This document shows, piece after piece, positions 54,744-64,000 of a DNA stretch of 64,000 nucleotides. Source of the stretch: Prosthecobacter gellanilyticus. Its GTDB lineage: Bacteria; Verrucomicrobiota; Verrucomicrobiia; Verrucomicrobiales; Verrucomicrobiaceae. The stretch is from NCBI RefSeq assembly GCF_007992435.1, contig NZ_BKAG01000031.1:20004-84003 (forward strand), in the 5' to 3' direction. The first letter of the stretch is position 1, and the number at the start of each line of letters is the position of its first letter. Both the position numbers and the translations under genes were made by a program. The notes beneath the pieces were generated by a model, which saw only the letters and a list, made by a program, of their open reading frames with translations, did no database searches and was not told the DNA's origin.

Positions 54744-57386
54744 ATGAAAGCGCCCTCTTCTACCATTGAGCTTCTGGAGTCCAAAATCGCCCCGGCAGGG
54801 ACGGTGACAGCCGTGATCGCGGGTGGTGTGCTGACCCTGACGGGAAGTGTGGACAATAACGAGATCACCATCATAGAGGTGACACCGGACCACTTCACCA
54901 TCGCGGGCGCAGGCGGCACGCTGATCAAGCTGGGCGCGGCTGCCGCGGCGGCCAATGTGGAGTTTGACGGTCTGCTGGACTCCATCAAAATCGACATGAA
55001 GGAAGGCGTGGACGTGGTGAACGTCAATGCGGTGACCCTGAGCAAGGACCTGACGATCAACCAGGGCCTGGGCAATAACACCACGAACCTGACGGCCGTG
55101 AACGTCGGCGGAAATCTGGGCATCCAGGGCAGCAGCGGCACGGACACGGTCACCATCGCCACCTCGCTGTATGTGGGTGGAAACGCCACGCTGGCGTTGG
55201 GAGATGGGGCCAACACGGTGTCTGAAACCGCGGGCTTCATCACCATCGGCGGAGCGCTGGGCTACACCGGCGGGACGGCGGTGGACAATGTGGACCTCTC
55301 TCCCACGGGCCCGCTCCAGCTGGGATCTGTGGTGGCCAATGTGGGCATCAATTCAGGCAACTTCAGTCTCTCCTCCGGCACAGACACGATCATCAGCGGT
55401 GCGCTGAGCTTCACCAGCCTGGATCACGCAGCGGCCACAGTGGGCTTGGTCGTGGCGGCTTCTGACCACCTGATCATCAATGGTGGCGTGACGGTGAAGA
55501 ATGGTCTGGGGAACAATAACGTGACGTTCTCCGGCTCGGACACGCTGCACATCGGCGGCGCGGTCTCCATCACCAACGGAAATGCCAGCACCACGTCCTC
55601 CGTGGTGTTCGCCTCGAGCTTCATGTCTTTTGATGCCGGTCTGACGGTGAAAAACGGCACGGGCACTTTCGCGACCACGATTTCCGGCAGCATGGATGTG
55701 ACCGGCAGCCTCTCCATCACCAACGGAAATTCCGGCAGCGGCACCACGACCACCATCGTGGCCGGGACCGTGGTGGATGTCTCAGGCGGGCTGACGATTG
55801 CCAATGGTTCCGGAACTTACACGAGCATTTTCAGCGGGACGGACACGACCATGGGCGGTGGCATTCTCTTCAGCACCGTGGCTTCTGGCGGTGCGTCCGC
55901 GACGAACAACACTGTGGCAGGCGGCTCTCTGAACCTCGCCAGCGTGACCATCACCAACGGGGCAGGGCGGTATACCAATGTGCTGAGCTACACCGACGGC
56001 CGCATCGCGGGGAATGTGAGCATCACGACTGGCGATGCCACCGGCACGGTGACCAATTCGATTTCAGGCACGCCCATGATCGGCGGGAGCCTGCTGATCA
56101 AGAACGGCAACGGTGACTACACGAACAGCATCACGTCCTCCACGCTGAACATCGGCGGGAGTGTGTCCATCACCAATGGCAATGCGGCCACCTCGATCGT
56201 CAACTCAGTCAGCGTGAGCCTGCTGGATGTGGACGGCAGTTTCTCCATCGTCAACAAGGACGGAAACCTGACCAATTCCATCACCGGCGGTAACATCGAT
56301 GTGAAGGGAAGCCTGACCATCACCAACGGGAACACCAGCGGCACGGTGACAAACACTGTTGCGGCGAGCGGTGAGCTGCGGGTGGGGGCTAATCTGGGCT
56401 TTGTGGGCGGCAACGGAGTCTTCCAGAGCACCATCGGTGGAGGGAGCTCAGTGGTGCTGGTCGGCGGCAGCCTCTCCATGGTGAATGGCACGCAGTCCAT
56501 GGGCACCTCCGCCCTCACGATCTCAAGCCTCACGACGAAGATCGGCGGCGGCGCCACCATCAAGACCCTGGGCGGCAACACCATCGTCAGCCTGGCCGCC
56601 ACGGTGAACACGATCATTGGTGGCGCGATCAGCGTGACCACGGGAGATGGTGATGACAGCTTCCAGTTTTCAGGCCTGAGCAATTTCACGAGCGGCGGCA
56701 TCACGACCTCGGTGGGCAATGGCGGAGTGGGCCTGGTGGTCGGCTCAAACGGCGGCACCACGATCAAGGGTGGCATCACCCATTCCAGCCTGAACGGCAC
56801 AGACTCCATCCAGATCGTGGGGGTTGGCAGGATCGCTGGCGGGGTGAATCTGAACTTCGGCACGGGCACCAGTGCGGGAGTGGTCCTGCAATCCACCAGT
56901 GGCGGCGCTCTGGAGGTGGCCGGGCCGGTGTCTGTGAATGCCTCAGGCATCACCACCAGCAGCGGAATCAACCTCTCAAACGTGATCCTGCAGTCCTCCC
57001 TGTCCTACACTGGGGGCAGCGGGACGGATGGCCTCACCCTCAACACCACGTCGATCCGCGGAAATGTGACCGCGAACACCTTCGGCGGTGCTGACACGGT
57101 CAGTCTTGATAACTCGCTCTTCTCCGGCACGGTGGCGCTTCAGACGGGTGTTGGCACGGACACGGTGACCATTGAAACCGCGGGCTCCGGGGCTTCCAGC
57201 ACCTTCATGAAGTCGGTCAGCATCCTCACGGGTGATGATGCGGACACCATCTCCATCGCAGGCGCCACGGCGAACCGCACGGCCATCTTCAAGGCCGGCC
57301 TGATCATTGATGGCGGCCTCGGCGCGGACACCTTCAACCAGGGTGCCAACCTGACGGGCGGCTTCACCCTGAGCAACATCCCATGA
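54744..57386 (+). CDS. Beta-rich repeat surface protein with LExxxAPA-type N-terminus
   Basis: ATG 54744 starts MKAPSSTIELLESKIAPAGT. This has no ordinary signal peptide but resembles the LE(A/P)R-type N-terminal motif of very large planctomycete/verrucomicrobial secreted proteins. The 880-residue body is Gly/Thr/Asn/Ser-rich, almost without Cys, and from about residue 270 to 545 consists of some nine units of about 25-40 residues with (S/T)ITNGN...(T/S)NSI patterns. This implies a right-handed beta-helix or solenoid. At the DNA level CCATCACCAACGG recurs. It ends with an acidic Gly-rich GADTFNQGANLTGGF stretch and no visible anchor domain. Likely adhesin or matrix protein. Confidence 0.75.
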   Translation: MKAPSSTIELLESKIAPAGTVTAVIAGGVLTLTGSVDNNEITIIEVTPDHFTIAGAGGTLIKLGAAAAAANVEFDGLLDSIKIDMKEGVDVVNVNAVTLSKDLTINQGLGNNTTNLTAVNVGGNLGIQGSSGTDTVTIATSLYVGGNATLALGDGANTVSETAGFITIGGALGYTGGTAVDNVDLSPTGPLQLGSVVANVGINSGNFSLSSGTDTIISGALSFTSLDHAAATVGLVVAASDHLIINGGVTVKNGLGNNNVTFSGSDTLHIGGAVSITNGNASTTSSVVFASSFMSFDAGLTVKNGTGTFATTISGSMDVTGSLSITNGNSGSGTTTTIVAGTVVDVSGGLTIANGSGTYTSIFSGTDTTMGGGILFSTVASGGASATNNTVAGGSLNLASVTITNGAGRYTNVLSYTDGRIAGNVSITTGDATGTVTNSISGTPMIGGSLLIKNGNGDYTNSITSSTLNIGGSVSITNGNAATSIVNSVSVSLLDVDGSFSIVNKDGNLTNSITGGNIDVKGSLTITNGNTSGTVTNTVAASGELRVGANLGFVGGNGVFQSTIGGGSSVVLVGGSLSMVNGTQSMGTSALTISSLTTKIGGGATIKTLGGNTIVSLAATVNTIIGGAISVTTGDGDDSFQFSGLSNFTSGGITTSVGNGGVGLVVGSNGGTTIKGGITHSSLNGTDSIQIVGVGRIAGGVNLNFGTGTSAGVVLQSTSGGALEVAGPVSVNASGITTSSGINLSNVILQSSLSYTGGSGTDGLTLNTTSIRGNVTANTFGGADTVSLDNSLFSGTVALQTGVGTDTVTIETAGSGASSTFMKSVSILTGDDADTISIAGATANRTAIFKAGLIIDGGLGADTFNQGANLTGGFTLSNIP

Positions 57387-57667
57387 TCTGATCCAGCGAG
57401 CCAAGCCACGCTGACGTTTCGTCGTCATCCATTCATCTGCGGCAGCATCTGCGCATGAATGGATGAGGTCCGTGGGCGGAGCAGATGGAATCTGATGTCT
57501 TCTGACGGCTTTGTGCCAGGACTAACGAGTTTTGGAAGAATTCCGAATGGCCGGGTGCATGGGTTGCGTAGCTGATGGGGCAGGCCTTGGTGCCTGACCT
57601 GCCACACCAGGCCTTCCAGGGGCTTGACCTGTGGTTCATTCGTCATTCTGATTTCGTCCTTCCTCCC
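57387..57667 (+). other. 281-bp intergenic stretch with two hairpins
   Basis: A perfect 12-bp stem (57425-57436 with 57455-57466), whose 18-base loop can fold further, lies 38 bp after the repeat-protein stop. A second, bulged stem occurs at about 57582-57614 (AGGCCTTGGTG with CACCAGGCCT). Neither is followed by a T-run. ATTCGTCATTC (57638-57648) recurs before argS. No gene is seen here. Confidence 0.5.
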
Positions 57668-58426
57668 ATGCCCTCCGTCCTCGCCCTCTTCGCCCATCCT
57701 GATGACATCGAATTCGTCGCCGCAGGCACAATGCTGCAGCTTCAAGCCCGTGGCTGGGATCTCCACTACATGAACATGTGTACCGGGAATGGCGGCTCGG
57801 TGCAGATGGACGGACCCACCACCACCATCACCCGCCTGGAGGAAGGGCAGGAGGCCGCTCGCATCCTCGGTGCTGCTTTTTATCCGCCGATCTGCGATGA
57901 CCTGGAACTCATGTACAACGTGCACTACTTGCGACAAATCGCTTCCGTGGTTCGTGCGGCGAAGCCGAGCATCGTCCTCACCCATTCACCGGCGGATTAC
58001 ATGGAGGACCACCAGAATGCCTGCCGCCTTGCCGTGACCGCGGCCTTTGCGCATGGCATCCCGAACTTTGTCTGTGATCCACCGCGTGATGCCTTCTTCC
58101 ATGACGTGACCGTCTATCATGCCATGCCGCATGGCCTCTGTGACCCGCTGCGCCACCCCATCCAGGCAGATCTGTACGTGAACACCACACCGGTGCATGA
58201 TCGCAAGCGCGACTCCCTGGCCGCTCATGTGAGCCAGAAGCACTGGCTGGACGTGAGCCAGGGCATGGACTCCTACCTGATCAGCATGGACGAGTCCTCC
58301 AAGAAAGTTGGCAAGCTCTCCGGCAGCTTCGAATATGCGGAGGGCTGGCGCCGCCACCTGCACCTGGGCTTCAGCTCCCAGGAGATCGATCCCCTGCGCG
58401 ATGCACTGGGCTCGGACGTGGTCTGA
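57668..58426 (+). CDS. PIG-L family (LmbE-like) deacetylase
   Basis: ATG 57668 gives MPSVLALFAHPDDIEFVAAGT with the zinc-binding AHPDDIE motif at residues 9-15; the 31-residue upstream extension is rejected. Other family blocks are IVLTHSPADYMEDHQNACRLA (third zinc ligand His) and a C-terminal YAEGWRRHLHLGFSSQE. The 252-residue cytoplasmic protein should deacetylate an N-acetylated sugar. In a region rich in amino-sugar-acting enzymes, N-acetylhexosamine or acetylated sugar acid is plausible, but unproven. It precedes argS by 87 bp. Confidence 0.88.
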   Translation: MPSVLALFAHPDDIEFVAAGTMLQLQARGWDLHYMNMCTGNGGSVQMDGPTTTITRLEEGQEAARILGAAFYPPICDDLELMYNVHYLRQIASVVRAAKPSIVLTHSPADYMEDHQNACRLAVTAAFAHGIPNFVCDPPRDAFFHDVTVYHAMPHGLCDPLRHPIQADLYVNTTPVHDRKRDSLAAHVSQKHWLDVSQGMDSYLISMDESSKKVGKLSGSFEYAEGWRRHLHLGFSSQEIDPLRDALGSDVV

Positions 58427-58513
58427 AGCGGCTGAATTCCCTGCCGATCCAGGCTTTTCGAAGCTCGAATCGGCATTCGACAATCGGGATTCGTCATTCA
58501 AAGTGCGCGCCCC

Positions 58514-60265
58514 ATGTTTCGCGCTGTTCTTACCGATCGTCTCCAAGCTGCCTTCACCGCCGCTGGCATTGAGTTGCCAGAGGGCTTCTCGCCTGCTGTC
58601 GTCATCGCTTCGGACACCCGATTTGGCGACTACCAGAGCAATGCGGCCATGGTGCTGGCGAAGCAGCTCAAGACCAATCCGCGCGCGCTGGCCCAGCAGA
58701 TCGTGGACAAGCTTGCCGTGACCGATCTTGTGGAGAAGGTGACCATTGATGGTCCCGGTTTCCTCAATCTCACGCTCAGTGCTGAGGCCTTGGCCCAGCA
58801 ACTGGCAGTCATCGTGAAAGATGATCACGTCGGCGTTCCGCAGGTGAAGAGCCCGAAGACCATCGTCGTGGACTTCTCCGCGCCAAACATCGCCAAGCCG
58901 ATGCATGTGGGCCACATTCGCAGCACCTTCATCGGTGACTCACTTGCCCGCACAGCGCGCTTCGTCGGCCACAAGGTCATCACGGACAATCACGTCGGCG
59001 ACTGGGGCACCCAGTTCGGCATGATCATTCATGGCTGGAAGACGCAGCTCGATCAGGAGAAGCTCAAGGCGGATCCGATTCATGAACTTGTCAGCGTTTA
59101 TAAAGCCGTTAATGCAGCCACGAAGGCGGATGAGTCCGTGCTCGAAGTCTGCAAAGGCGAGCTCGTGAAGCTCCAGCAGGGCGATGCCGAAAACCTTGCC
59201 ATCTGGAAGGAGTGCGTGCGCCTGACGCTTGAGCAGCTTGAGAAGGTCTATGGGGCGCTCGACATCAAGTTTGATCACTACCTCGGCGAAAGCTTCTTCA
59301 ATGATGCGCTGGCACCGCTGGTGGCAGACATGCTGGAGAAAGGCATCGCCACCATCAGTGATGGCGCCACCGTGGTCTTCAGTGATGGCAGCGTGAAGCC
59401 TGAGAATGATCCCTTCCTGATCCGCGAGAAAGATGAGTGGAAGGCCGCTCCCTGCATCATCCGCAAGGGTGATGGCGGCTTCCTCTATGCCACCACCGAC
59501 CTCGCCACCATCGACTATCGCGCGAACGAGTGGAAGGCGGATGAGATCTGGTATGTCGTCGGTGCTCCGCAGCAGCTTCACTTCCGCCAGGTCTTCGCCG
59601 CAGCGCAGCGTCGCGGTGTGACCACGAAGATGATCCACATCGCCTTCGGCAGCATCCTTGGGCCGGATGGCAAGATGTTCAAAACCCGCAGCGGCGAGAC
59701 CGTCGGCCTTCTCGAGGTCATCGATGAAGCCATCGAGCGAGCACGCACCGCGGCTGATGAAAAAGACCAGGGCCTTAGCGATGCCGAGAAGGACGAGATC
59801 GCCAAGATCATTGGCGGTGGCGCCGTGAAGTACGCCGAGCTCAGCCAGAACCGCCTAACCGATTATAAGTTTAGCTGGGACAAGATGCTGTCGCTCCAGG
59901 GCAACACCGCGCCTTACCTGCTGAACGCTTATGTGCGGACGCGCAGCATCTTCCGTAAGCTCGACGGTACCGTGGCGCTCACCGGAGACCTCGCCATCAC
60001 CGAGCCTGCTGAGCGTGCGCTCGCCATGAAACTCGCCCAGTTCGCCGAGAACGCGCATGACATCCTGGATGACCATCGCCCGAACCTGCTGGCGAACTAC
60101 CTCTACGAGCTGGCGAACACCTACCACAGCTTCTACGAAGCCTGCAACGTGCTGCGCTCCGAAGGCACCGTCCGTAACACGCGTCTCACGCTCTGCGAGG
60201 CCACCAGCCGTGTCCTGAAGACCGGTCTCGGCCTCCTGGGCATCCAGACGACGGAGCGGATGTGA
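58514..60265 (+). CDS. argS: Arginyl-tRNA synthetase
   Basis: The 583-residue protein has the full ArgRS layout: N-terminal tRNA-recognition domain, class I signature KPMHVGHIRSTFIGDSLAR with HVGH at about residues 130-133, the DNHVGDWGTQFGMII block specific to ArgRS, the degenerate KMSK loop region GKMFKTRSGETVGLL, and a C-terminal DALR-type anticodon-binding domain (LYELANTYHSFYEACNVL). Function is charging tRNA-Arg. It lies between the deacetylase gene and a toxin-antitoxin pair on the same strand. Confidence 0.97.
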   Translation: MFRAVLTDRLQAAFTAAGIELPEGFSPAVVIASDTRFGDYQSNAAMVLAKQLKTNPRALAQQIVDKLAVTDLVEKVTIDGPGFLNLTLSAEALAQQLAVIVKDDHVGVPQVKSPKTIVVDFSAPNIAKPMHVGHIRSTFIGDSLARTARFVGHKVITDNHVGDWGTQFGMIIHGWKTQLDQEKLKADPIHELVSVYKAVNAATKADESVLEVCKGELVKLQQGDAENLAIWKECVRLTLEQLEKVYGALDIKFDHYLGESFFNDALAPLVADMLEKGIATISDGATVVFSDGSVKPENDPFLIREKDEWKAAPCIIRKGDGGFLYATTDLATIDYRANEWKADEIWYVVGAPQQLHFRQVFAAAQRRGVTTKMIHIAFGSILGPDGKMFKTRSGETVGLLEVIDEAIERARTAADEKDQGLSDAEKDEIAKIIGGGAVKYAELSQNRLTDYKFSWDKMLSLQGNTAPYLLNAYVRTRSIFRKLDGTVALTGDLAITEPAERALAMKLAQFAENAHDILDDHRPNLLANYLYELANTYHSFYEACNVLRSEGTVRNTRLTLCEATSRVLKTGLGLLGIQTTERM

Positions 60266-60307
60266 GGCCTTGACGAGGGGCTCGCGAACCGCGATTCTCC
60301 CGCAGTC

Positions 60308-60547
60308 ATGACCGCCGTCGCTGCCAAACTCTTGCCTCTGCTCGAGCCACTCGAGGTCTCTGACCGTGCCGAGCTTGCCGCTTGGCTTATTCACTCGATT
60401 GACGACGGCCCGGAAGAGCCTGCCGAAGGGTATGAAGAGGCTTGGGACAAGGTGATCGAGAGAAGGTCCGAAGAAATCAGGTCAGGTGTTGCGGTGGGCA
60501 TTCCTGCTGAGGAAGTGTTTGCTGAGATTCGCCGCAAGTATCTGTGA
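60308..60547 (+). CDS. Antitoxin, addiction module component family
   Basis: The 79-residue acidic protein LLPLLEPLEVSDRAELAAWLIHSID...AWDKVIERRSEEIRSG...EEVFAEIRRKYL matches the TIGR02574-type addiction module component, in which the C-terminal EEVxAExRRKY helix contacts a RelE/ParE-like toxin. It is 3 bp upstream of the toxin gene, the usual antitoxin-first order. It is expected to neutralise the toxin and repress the pair's promoter. Confidence 0.87.
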   Translation: MTAVAAKLLPLLEPLEVSDRAELAAWLIHSIDDGPEEPAEGYEEAWDKVIERRSEEIRSGVAVGIPAEEVFAEIRRKYL

Positions 60548-60550
60548 CCG

Positions 60551-60850
60551 ATGCTTCCTGCCGTTTTTCATCAAGAGGCTATTCAAGAGCTGGAAGAAGC
60601 GGTCGTGTGGTATGCCGAGCGCTCGCCACGTGTGGCTGCGCGATTCCAGGAGGCCATTGAGGCTGGAGTCCGCTCTGCTCAAGAGCATCCTGAGCGTCAT
60701 GCATTTCTGAGACAGACGGGTAAGCGGGCTGTGCGTTTGGACCGCTATCCCTATCTGATCGTTTATGAGCAGCATCCAGGGCATATTTGGATCAATGCGA
60801 TCGCTCACGAAAAGAGACATCCGGACTATTGGCTGGGTAGAGAGCTGTGA
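60551..60850 (+). CDS. RelE/ParE-family toxin
   Basis: The 99-residue protein LPAVFHQEAIQELEEAVVWYAERSPRVAARFQEAIEAGVRSAQEHPERHAFL...VRLDRYPYLIVYEQHPGHIWINAIAHEKRHPDYWLGR has the ParE/RelE fold pattern: N-terminal helices with EAVxWY, then the RRxxxxxFPYxIxY- and AVxHxxRxPxYW-like strands. Whether it inhibits gyrase (ParE) or cleaves mRNA (RelE) cannot be decided here. It forms a two-gene cassette with the antitoxin, between argS and a pectate-lyase gene. Confidence 0.9.
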   Translation: MLPAVFHQEAIQELEEAVVWYAERSPRVAARFQEAIEAGVRSAQEHPERHAFLRQTGKRAVRLDRYPYLIVYEQHPGHIWINAIAHEKRHPDYWLGREL

Positions 60851-60895
60851 AGAAAGTGACATGGAAGATTTTGCTTCCAAAACAGTTTAGATTGC

Positions 60896-62131
60896 ATGCG
60901 CCTCTGCACCGCTTTTGCTCTCCTCGTCCTCACTTGTCCTGCCTTGGCTGAATCCGACCTCGCCTTTGAAGGTGCCTCGGGCTTCGGAGCCTATGCCAAA
61001 GGCGGCAAGGGAGGGAAGGTGATCGAGGTGACTCGGCTGGATGATGATCTGAAAGATCCGCAACCAGGATCATTCCGTCACGCCTTGCTGGAAAAGGGGC
61101 CGCGCACTGTGAAGTTCAAAGTGGCGGGGACCATCGTGCTGCAAGATGCGGTGATGGTTCGTGAGCCGTTTCTCACCATTGATGGGCAGGATGCCCCTGG
61201 CATGGGCGTGTGCATTCGCGGTGGCTCGCTGGAGTTCAAGGACACGCATGACATCATCGTGCGCTGCATCCGCGTGCGGTTGGGCGATGAAAACACGCTG
61301 CGCAAAGTGCGGGCGCAGAAGCTGAAGCGGCCGAAGGGCTCGGGGGCGCTGGACTGCATCGAACTGAAGAACTGCCAGAACGCCATCTTTGACCATGTCT
61401 CGGCCTCGTGGAGCTGTGACGAGCTGTTCAGCGTGGTGCATTGCCAGAACGTGACGGTGCAGTGGTGCCTGCTGGCGGAGCCGCTGAGCAATCCAGAACT
61501 GCATCCTTATGGCGACAACCACGCCTTCTGCTTCAACTCGAGTGCTGACACTCTGAGCGTGCATCATTGTTTGTTCGCGCGGTATGTGATGCGCGGACCT
61601 CAGTTTGAAGCAAATGACATGCGCCAGGGCGATGACTACGCTGTGCAGATGGAAGCCGTGAATAACGTCATGTTTGACTACGAGCGCTCTGGCTCGCGCT
61701 ACACGACTGGCATTGAGGATCACAAGGAGGAGGGCACGTCGAAAGGCTACGCCTTCCAGTTCATCAACAACCTCTACATCGGCAATCCTGAGCGTCCGGC
61801 GATCGAAGCGGTGATGAAGCACGAAGTGCATGACGGCGTGCGCGCTCATATCAGCGACCGTTCTCTGGTAAAGTTCAGCGACACCAAAGGCCGGGAGAAG
61901 TCCATCCCCGATGCCGAGAAGCAGATCCAATCAGAACCGGTGTTCCCCTCCAAGTGTCCGCCTGCCACCTCACCGGAGAAGGCCTTGGCAGAGGTGCTGG
62001 AAAATGCGGGATGCTCACATACCCGCGATGCCGTGGACCTGCGTGTTCTGGCCACGGTCCGTGAGCGGAAATTCCAGCCCGTGCTGCACTCCCAGGCTGA
62101 GGTGGGCGGCTGGCCGGATCTGGGGAAATAG
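60896..62131 (+). CDS. Secreted pectate-lyase-like protein (PL1-type beta-helix)
   Basis: The 411-residue protein has signal peptide MRLCTAFALLVLTCPALAE, then EGASGFGAYAKGGKGGKVIEVTRLDDDLKDPQPGSFRHAL, a typical opening of polysaccharide lyase family 1-like proteins. FLTIDGQDAPGMGVCIRG, IVRCIRVRLGDEN, DCIELKNCQNAIFDHVSASWSCDELFSV and DNHAFCFNSSADTLSVHHCLFA follow. The S-x-SW-x-x-DE block is conserved in these lyases. It likely degrades pectin-like uronic acid polymers. It starts 46 bp after the toxin gene. Confidence 0.83.
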   Translation: MRLCTAFALLVLTCPALAESDLAFEGASGFGAYAKGGKGGKVIEVTRLDDDLKDPQPGSFRHALLEKGPRTVKFKVAGTIVLQDAVMVREPFLTIDGQDAPGMGVCIRGGSLEFKDTHDIIVRCIRVRLGDENTLRKVRAQKLKRPKGSGALDCIELKNCQNAIFDHVSASWSCDELFSVVHCQNVTVQWCLLAEPLSNPELHPYGDNHAFCFNSSADTLSVHHCLFARYVMRGPQFEANDMRQGDDYAVQMEAVNNVMFDYERSGSRYTTGIEDHKEEGTSKGYAFQFINNLYIGNPERPAIEAVMKHEVHDGVRAHISDRSLVKFSDTKGREKSIPDAEKQIQSEPVFPSKCPPATSPEKALAEVLENAGCSHTRDAVDLRVLATVRERKFQPVLHSQAEVGGWPDLGK

Positions 62132-62317
62132 ACGATCCAGCCCTGTGTTAGGGGTGTAATCCTTGGCCCTTTCAGGCGGACGGGATGGATTTTCCTGTCG
62201 CAGGGCGGCCCGTGGCAAGAAACACCGGGCTGCATCGTAACGGTGGGGACGCATCTCCAGGCTTGCCACGGCAGGCCCCGTTCCGGTAGACTTCTCACCC
62301 TAACCTATTCCACGATC

Positions 62318-63787
<1,470 letters not shown>

Positions 63788-63819
63788 TTTTTGGTTAGTT
63801 CAGTTGATGTGAATCAGAG

Positions 63820-63846
63820 ACGGCGGGCCTCGTGCCCGCCGTTTTT
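63820..63846 (+). terminator. Intrinsic terminator after DUF1501 gene
   Basis: ACGGCGGGC (63820-63828) pairs perfectly with GCCCGCCGT (63834-63842) around a 5-base loop and is followed by TTTTTG. It lies 32 bp after the stop at 63787. This is the clearest canonical terminator in the window. Confidence 0.92.
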
Positions 63847-63890
63847 GTTAATGGGGAAGAGTCTGTGAACTCGCGACAGCGTCGTGGAGT

Positions 63891-63981
63891 GCGGTGGGAA
63901 GCGCTCAGGCGCGACACCGCTGTGTGCGCAGAGAACATCTTCGTTGTTAGGTTGCGCAGAGTGCGCATGAGAGCGGTGTCG
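63891..63981. repeat. Structured repeat at window end
   Basis: GCGGTG...GCGC-TCAG-GCGC...CACCGC (63891-63920) folds as a two-part hairpin. CGACACCGCT (63912-63921) also pairs with AGCGGTGTCG (63972-63981) over a 50-base gap holding two TGCGCAGAG copies (63925-63933, 63953-63961). It resembles extragenic palindromes common in Verrucomicrobiaceae genomes. No gene is seen from 63848 to 64000. Confidence 0.55.
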
Positions 63982-64000
63982 TCGAGGCACGGTGGCCCGT

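Noticed and set aside
55560..56380. Tandem DNA repeat
   Set aside because: The recurring CCATCACCAACGG is the coding of protein repeats with variable spacing, not a separate element.

Overview
The window looks like a chromosomal segment of a Verrucomicrobiota bacterium, most likely Verrucomicrobiaceae (Prosthecobacter-like). This rests on gene content: a planctomycete/verrucomicrobial-type ECF sigma factor with an adjacent anti-sigma-like gene, a DUF1501 protein, many secreted sialidase-fold (BNR) proteins, FAD_oxidored proteins with signal peptides, sulfatases, and autotransporter-type repeats. The genus is inference. No phage, IS element, CRISPR array or rRNA was seen; there is one tRNA (Pro).

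Layout. 1-1440: truncated anti-sigma-like gene and its ECF sigma factor. 1494-36055: a glycan-degradation island with seven BNR/sialidase-fold genes or domains (an eighth, separate one lies at 53435), four FAD-dependent oxidoreductases, two glycerophosphodiester phosphodiesterases, a sulfatase, esterases, a ThuA protein, an HpcH/HpaI-type aldolase, an RraA-like protein and a GntR-DNA-binding/LacI-ligand-binding regulator. 36067-42450: general genes (AsmA-like, tRNA-Pro, YbjN-like, PH-domain protein), then a second ECF sigma factor followed by a chimeric anti-sigma/VWA protein. 42576-45917: an MFS transporter and small membrane, lipoprotein and dodecin genes that share a palindromic promoter motif. 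46004-54469: sulfatase, ABC-F ATPase, a pair of paralogous secreted proteins around an MFS transporter, esterase and a sialidase-like protein. 54744-63787: a beta-rich repeat surface protein, PIG-L deacetylase, argS, a toxin-antitoxin pair, a pectate-lyase-like protein and a DUF1501 protein.

The main discovery is regulatory. Five copies of a 19-bp palindrome, TGGTCA-N7-TGACCA, lie at 3654, 20784, 27277, 30599 and 34948. Each sits 37-81 bp upstream of a transcription unit carrying a sialidase-fold gene, and one lies between the GntR/LacI-type regulator gene and the rraA-like/sialidase-like pair. I infer that this regulator controls a multi-operon sialidase/oxidoreductase/aldolase regulon. No canonical NanA, NanE or NanK is present in the window, so what the sugar is and how it is cleaved remain open.

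A second regulon-like signal is TGGGG-N5/6-CCCCA upstream of a small membrane protein (44030), a lipoprotein (44462) and dodecin (45256). A -10-like element follows each palindrome after exactly 22 bp. Several domain fusions (sialidase-esterase, serine hydrolase-BNR, hydrolase-CapA, anti-sigma-PATR-VWA) are also unusual.
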